This document shows positions 4,887 to 6,780 of a stretch of DNA of 6,780 nucleotides, in pieces; within the stretch, counting starts at the first letter, position 1; the number at the start of each line of letters is the position of its first letter. Below the pieces are notes generated by a model. It was not told where the DNA came from and made no database searches. It was given only the letters and a program-made list of their open reading frames with translations. The DNA comes from an uncultured Anaerostipes sp. (GTDB lineage: Bacteria > Bacillota > Clostridia > Lachnospirales > Lachnospiraceae): contig CAAEIR010000340.1 in the NCBI GenBank assembly GCA_900756035.1, forward strand, positions 1 through 6,780, written 5' to 3'. The position numbers were made by a program, and so were the translations under genes.

Positions 4887-5036
4887 TATTATTACCTACC
4901 AATCTAAATCATTCTATCATAAAATAACACAAATTAATAATATGTCCGTAAATTGTTAAAAATTGACTGCGTATTATGTTCAGGGGTCAAATAAAGCTTA
5001 ATTACAGACAAAATGATAAATTAAAAAAATATGCTA
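4887..5036 (-). other. Leader region between the XRE gene and agrB
   Basis: This is AT-rich, with no strong terminator after the XRE gene. Promoter-like pieces on the minus strand include TTAACA and a TAGAAT about 30 bp before agrB, but none has a well-spaced partner. A 14-bp near-palindrome lies at 4951-4964 (AATTGTTAAAAATT on the plus strand), with an AAATTG repeat at 10-bp spacing. It could be a regulator site, but it does not clearly match the paired LytTR box pattern. Confidence 0.3.
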
Positions 5037-5387
5037 TTATATGTCTGGATAAAGGTTTAATATTAAACGCATGTTTTCTAAAAGATATTTCTTTTGCGTT
5101 GGAGTAAGCAATGTTAGCATTTCTAAAATTTTTTGGGAATCATTATCTGAGTAAAGTCCAGCTATATTTATATAATCACAAAGTATAATTTCTAGGCCAG
5201 AATTAAGGGCTTCGCAGATATCAAGCAAACGCTCCAGACTGACCATATGCATACCTCGTTCTAAACTACTTATTGTTGACCAGGATACTCCGACTTTTTC
5301 TGCCAGCTGTTCCTGCGTTAAACCTATCGACATTCGAGAAGCTCTTATACGAGAGCCTATTTTTACACCTAAATCCGTACTTTGCAT
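5037..5387 (-). CDS. XRE-family regulator linked to the agr locus
   Basis: This 116-aa predicted DNA-binding protein has residues 24-45 (TQEQLAEKVGVSWSTISSLERG) forming a strong Cro/C1 helix-turn-helix. The rest of the HTH domain (to about 70) ends in EALNSGLEIILCDYI. The C-terminal 45 residues, including LTPTQKKYLLENMRLILNLY, are helical and may dimerise. AAGGAGG eight bases before ATG 5387 is a near-perfect ribosome binding site. It is transcribed divergently from the hypothetical protein and response regulator genes and in the same direction as agrBD, so it sits where it could control both arms. An inverted repeat (TATCAGTAT at 5414, ATACTGATA at 5475) in the intergenic region is a candidate operator. 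XRE regulators are not a standard part of the staphylococcal agr operon. That it controls the agr genes is inference. Confidence 0.85.
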   Translation of the reverse strand: MQSTDLGVKIGSRIRASRMSIGLTQEQLAEKVGVSWSTISSLERGMHMVSLERLLDICEALNSGLEIILCDYINIAGLYSDNDSQKILEMLTLLTPTQKKYLLENMRLILNLYPDI

Positions 5388-5406
5388 TAGGTTTGCCTCC
5401 TTTTCG

Positions 5407-5483
5407 ATTAGTGTATCAGTATTTAGACTAATGTTGTATTGAGTAAAATGCGATGTTCTTTACAAATATGCTATATACTGATA
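5407..5483. promoter_or_regulatory. Candidate XRE operators between divergent genes
   Basis: TATCAGTAT (5414-5422) and ATACTGATA (5475-5483) are perfect reverse complements 52 bp apart. The right copy overlaps the -10 side of the candidate rightward promoter; the left copy overlaps a weak possible -10 (TAAATACT) for the leftward XRE gene. A further smaller repeat, ATTAGT/ACTAAT, encloses the left copy (5407-5432). Two matched sites, one per promoter, would suit looping or dual repression. Confidence 0.4.
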
Positions 5484-5487
5484 GGAT
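5459..5487 (+). promoter_or_regulatory. Candidate promoter for the hypothetical protein-response regulator operon
   Basis: TTTACA (5459-5464) and TAGGAT (5482-5487) are 17 bp apart, about 37 bp upstream of the start codon at 5524. The -10 matches at 4 of 6 positions only. An overlapping TATACT (5474-5479) is an alternative -10 with a poor -35. Confidence 0.4.
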
Positions 5488-5523
5488 TATTATTGGTATA
5501 TTAGGAAAGGAGAATACAGTAAT

Positions 5524-6078
5524 ATGAAGAAACCAGAAGATTTTGTGGAAGAGGTAGAGGCAATAAAATTAGCATTAGGAACAGTTCAATATAGTGGGAT
5601 ATCTATTAAAGTATCGTTTGAGTTATGCCTTAGAAAATATCTTGAGCTATTTGAACATACTGAAGATAGTAGATATTTAAGAAATGCATTGCTGCATATG
5701 CAAGCTTTTCTTGAAATGGGATTTGTATATGAAGAATTTGCAGATTTATTTGATAGAATATTAAGTGAAATAGGATTTGACAAAGAAGAAGTGTTTCCAA
5801 AGAGATTTTATAGTGCAGCTAAAGTAAAGTTAGTTAAAGGAGAGGTAAGAAAGATGATACCTAGATGGTCAGCTTCAAAATATCATACTTTGCCAATAAA
5901 TGAAGTTGTGAATGATATTATTGAAAAAGTAACAAAAAAAAGAGAAGGACATTACTATTACCATAGTAATCAAAATCCACAAAAAAAAGATGATGATATT
6001 TATGAATTGGTAATTACAAATGAGGAATGTTTTTTTTATGATATTTCCAGGAAAAAATATTATATGTTTGTTGAATGA
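5524..6078 (+). CDS. Hypothetical protein upstream of the LytTR response regulator gene
   Basis: This 184-aa protein is not recognised. It has no signal peptide or membrane segment. Residues 1-90 are predominantly acidic and helical (EDFVEEVEAIKLAL, LRKYLELFEHTEDSRYLRNALLHMQAFLEMG). A basic central part (about 95-140) follows, then a charged loop (REGHYYYHSNQNPQKKDDD) and a beta-rich, aromatic C-terminus (IYELVITNEECFFYDISRKKYYMFVE) that looks like a small complete domain. The N-terminal half resembles a helical-repeat or helical-bundle scaffold, with no fold assigned. GGAAAGGAG precedes the ATG at a somewhat long distance of 11 bases. The next gene begins 17 bp after its stop, so the two are very likely one operon. 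Its position suggests a role in the same signalling circuit, for example as a modulator of the kinase or regulator or as a promoter-proximal effector. That is inference from context alone. Confidence 0.8.
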   Translation: MKKPEDFVEEVEAIKLALGTVQYSGISIKVSFELCLRKYLELFEHTEDSRYLRNALLHMQAFLEMGFVYEEFADLFDRILSEIGFDKEEVFPKRFYSAAKVKLVKGEVRKMIPRWSASKYHTLPINEVVNDIIEKVTKKREGHYYYHSNQNPQKKDDDIYELVITNEECFFYDISRKKYYMFVE

Positions 6079-6095
6079 TCGGTGGAGGTTTAATT

Positions 6096-6780
6096 ATGGT
6101 ACTGAAAATGGCAATTGTTGATGACGATACATTGTTTTTACAGGATATAGAAAAAATATCATATGAATTTCTAAAAAAGGAAAAAGTTATTGCTTCTATC
6201 GATACATTTACAAGTCATAGAATGCTTTTATATGAATTGGATGAGGATTCTTATTATGATCTTTTTCTATTAGACATAGAAATGAAGGATGACAACGATA
6301 TAAACGGAATACAAATTGCAAAAAGAATTCGCGAATACAATAGGGATTCAATTATTATTTTTGTTACATCGCATATGAAATATACATTAGATGCATTTAA
6401 AGTCATTGCTTTTCGTTATATTCCAAAGAATGAATTAAAAAAGGGTTTGGAAGAAGCATTGCAAGAAACTATTAAGGAATTACATGAGAGAGAAAAGAGT
6501 TTTTATCTGATTGAAACAATAACTAAATATATAAAATTGTATTATACAAATATTTATTACATATATAAGGTTGGAAAATATTCAATATTTGTTTCTACAA
6601 CTGGAGAATATAAAGTTCGAAAAAGTTTGGCTACAGTATTTAAAGAGCTTAATTCTTTGGAATTTGTATTTGTAGAAAGGGGATTCATTGCCAATATAAC
6701 ACATATAGACCGGATGGAAGATGAAAAAGTATTTATGGATAATGGTATAGTGCTAAAGGTTAGCAGACCACAGATACATA
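6096..6780 (+). CDS. AgrA/LytTR-type response regulator, C-terminal end outside the window
   Basis: 228 codons are visible (MVLKMAIVDDDTLFLQ...), with only the last residues missing. The N-terminal receiver domain (about 1-122) has the acidic pocket Asp9-Asp10-Asp11, phosphoacceptor Asp60 in LFLLDIEM, Thr91 and Lys111, all canonical. A linker leads to a LytTR DNA-binding domain (about 136-228) with YYIYKVGK, RKSLATVFKEL, FVFVERGFIANITHI and LKVSRPQ. Asn200 and Arg224 fall where AgrA has DNA-contacting Asn and Arg. The usual RxHRSFIVN core is altered to VERGFIANI, so the DNA site may differ. GGTGGAGG seven bases upstream is an excellent ribosome binding site. Phosphorylation by a partner kinase, probably encoded after 6780, would activate target promoters such as that of agrBD. 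The gene symbol is left empty because several AgrA-like and unrelated LytTR regulators share this layout. Confidence 0.92.
   Translation, partial: MVLKMAIVDDDTLFLQDIEKISYEFLKKEKVIASIDTFTSHRMLLYELDEDSYYDLFLLDIEMKDDNDINGIQIAKRIREYNRDSIIIFVTSHMKYTLDAFKVIAFRYIPKNELKKGLEEALQETIKELHEREKSFYLIETITKYIKLYYTNIYYIYKVGKYSIFVSTTGEYKVRKSLATVFKELNSLEFVFVERGFIANITHIDRMEDEKVFMDNGIVLKVSRPQIH

Noticed and set aside
4951..4964. Possible LytTR (AgrA) binding boxes before agrB
   Set aside because: The AAATTG repeat has 10-bp spacing, unlike the paired LytTR boxes spaced about two helical turns apart, and the sequence does not match the known box well.
1..6780. CRISPR array, tRNA or rRNA genes
   Set aside because: No regularly spaced direct repeats and no tRNA or rRNA signature were seen on either strand.

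Overview
The window looks like Bacillota DNA, most likely from a gut Clostridia or Lachnospiraceae-type genome. The evidence is the gene families (RepA_N-type replication initiator, cysteine-rich VLP protein, Agr-type peptide signalling), strong AGGAGG-like ribosome binding sites and the low-GC right half. No database search was possible, so the taxonomy is inference.

Left part (1 to about 3450), GC-richer: a piece of an integrative/mobilizable or plasmid-like element. Reading leftward on the minus strand are a possible small coupled ORF, a cysteine-rich VLP gene and the 5' part of a replication initiator gene that runs off the window. A compact divergent control region (about 1107-1276) separates them from a rightward XRE-family regulator gene, which is followed 25 bp later by an AT-richer aspartate/glutamate-racemase-family gene that looks like cargo. 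A cluster of hairpins (2819-2990), a small doubtful minus-strand ORF and a very good match to a MOBV (pMV158-type) origin of transfer (3296-3353) follow. The oriT has no relaxase gene next to it in this window. A 23-nt palindrome occurs twice upstream of the VLP gene and once, diverged, near the oriT.

Middle (about 3430-4135): base composition drops sharply, suggesting the edge of the element. No intact gene is visible here. There is a 60-codon minus-strand ORF that looks like a protein remnant, an 11-bp inverted repeat, and a strong 18-bp stem terminator that closes the next operon.

Right part (4138-6780), AT-rich: an Agr-type quorum-sensing locus in an unusual layout. On the minus strand are an XRE regulator gene, an agrB-like membrane peptidase gene and an agrD-like precursor gene, with agrB and agrD joined by a TAATG overlap. 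Divergently on the plus strand are an unrecognised 184-aa protein gene and, 17 bp later, a LytTR response regulator gene that continues past the window end. The expected logic is that AgrB processes and cyclises the AgrD peptide, an unseen sensor kinase (probably beyond 6780) phosphorylates the LytTR regulator, and the XRE protein gates the divergent promoters. The precursor has no cysteine. Alignment by eye to clostridial AgrD places a serine at the ring-closing position, so the predicted signal would be a serine lactone rather than a thiolactone.
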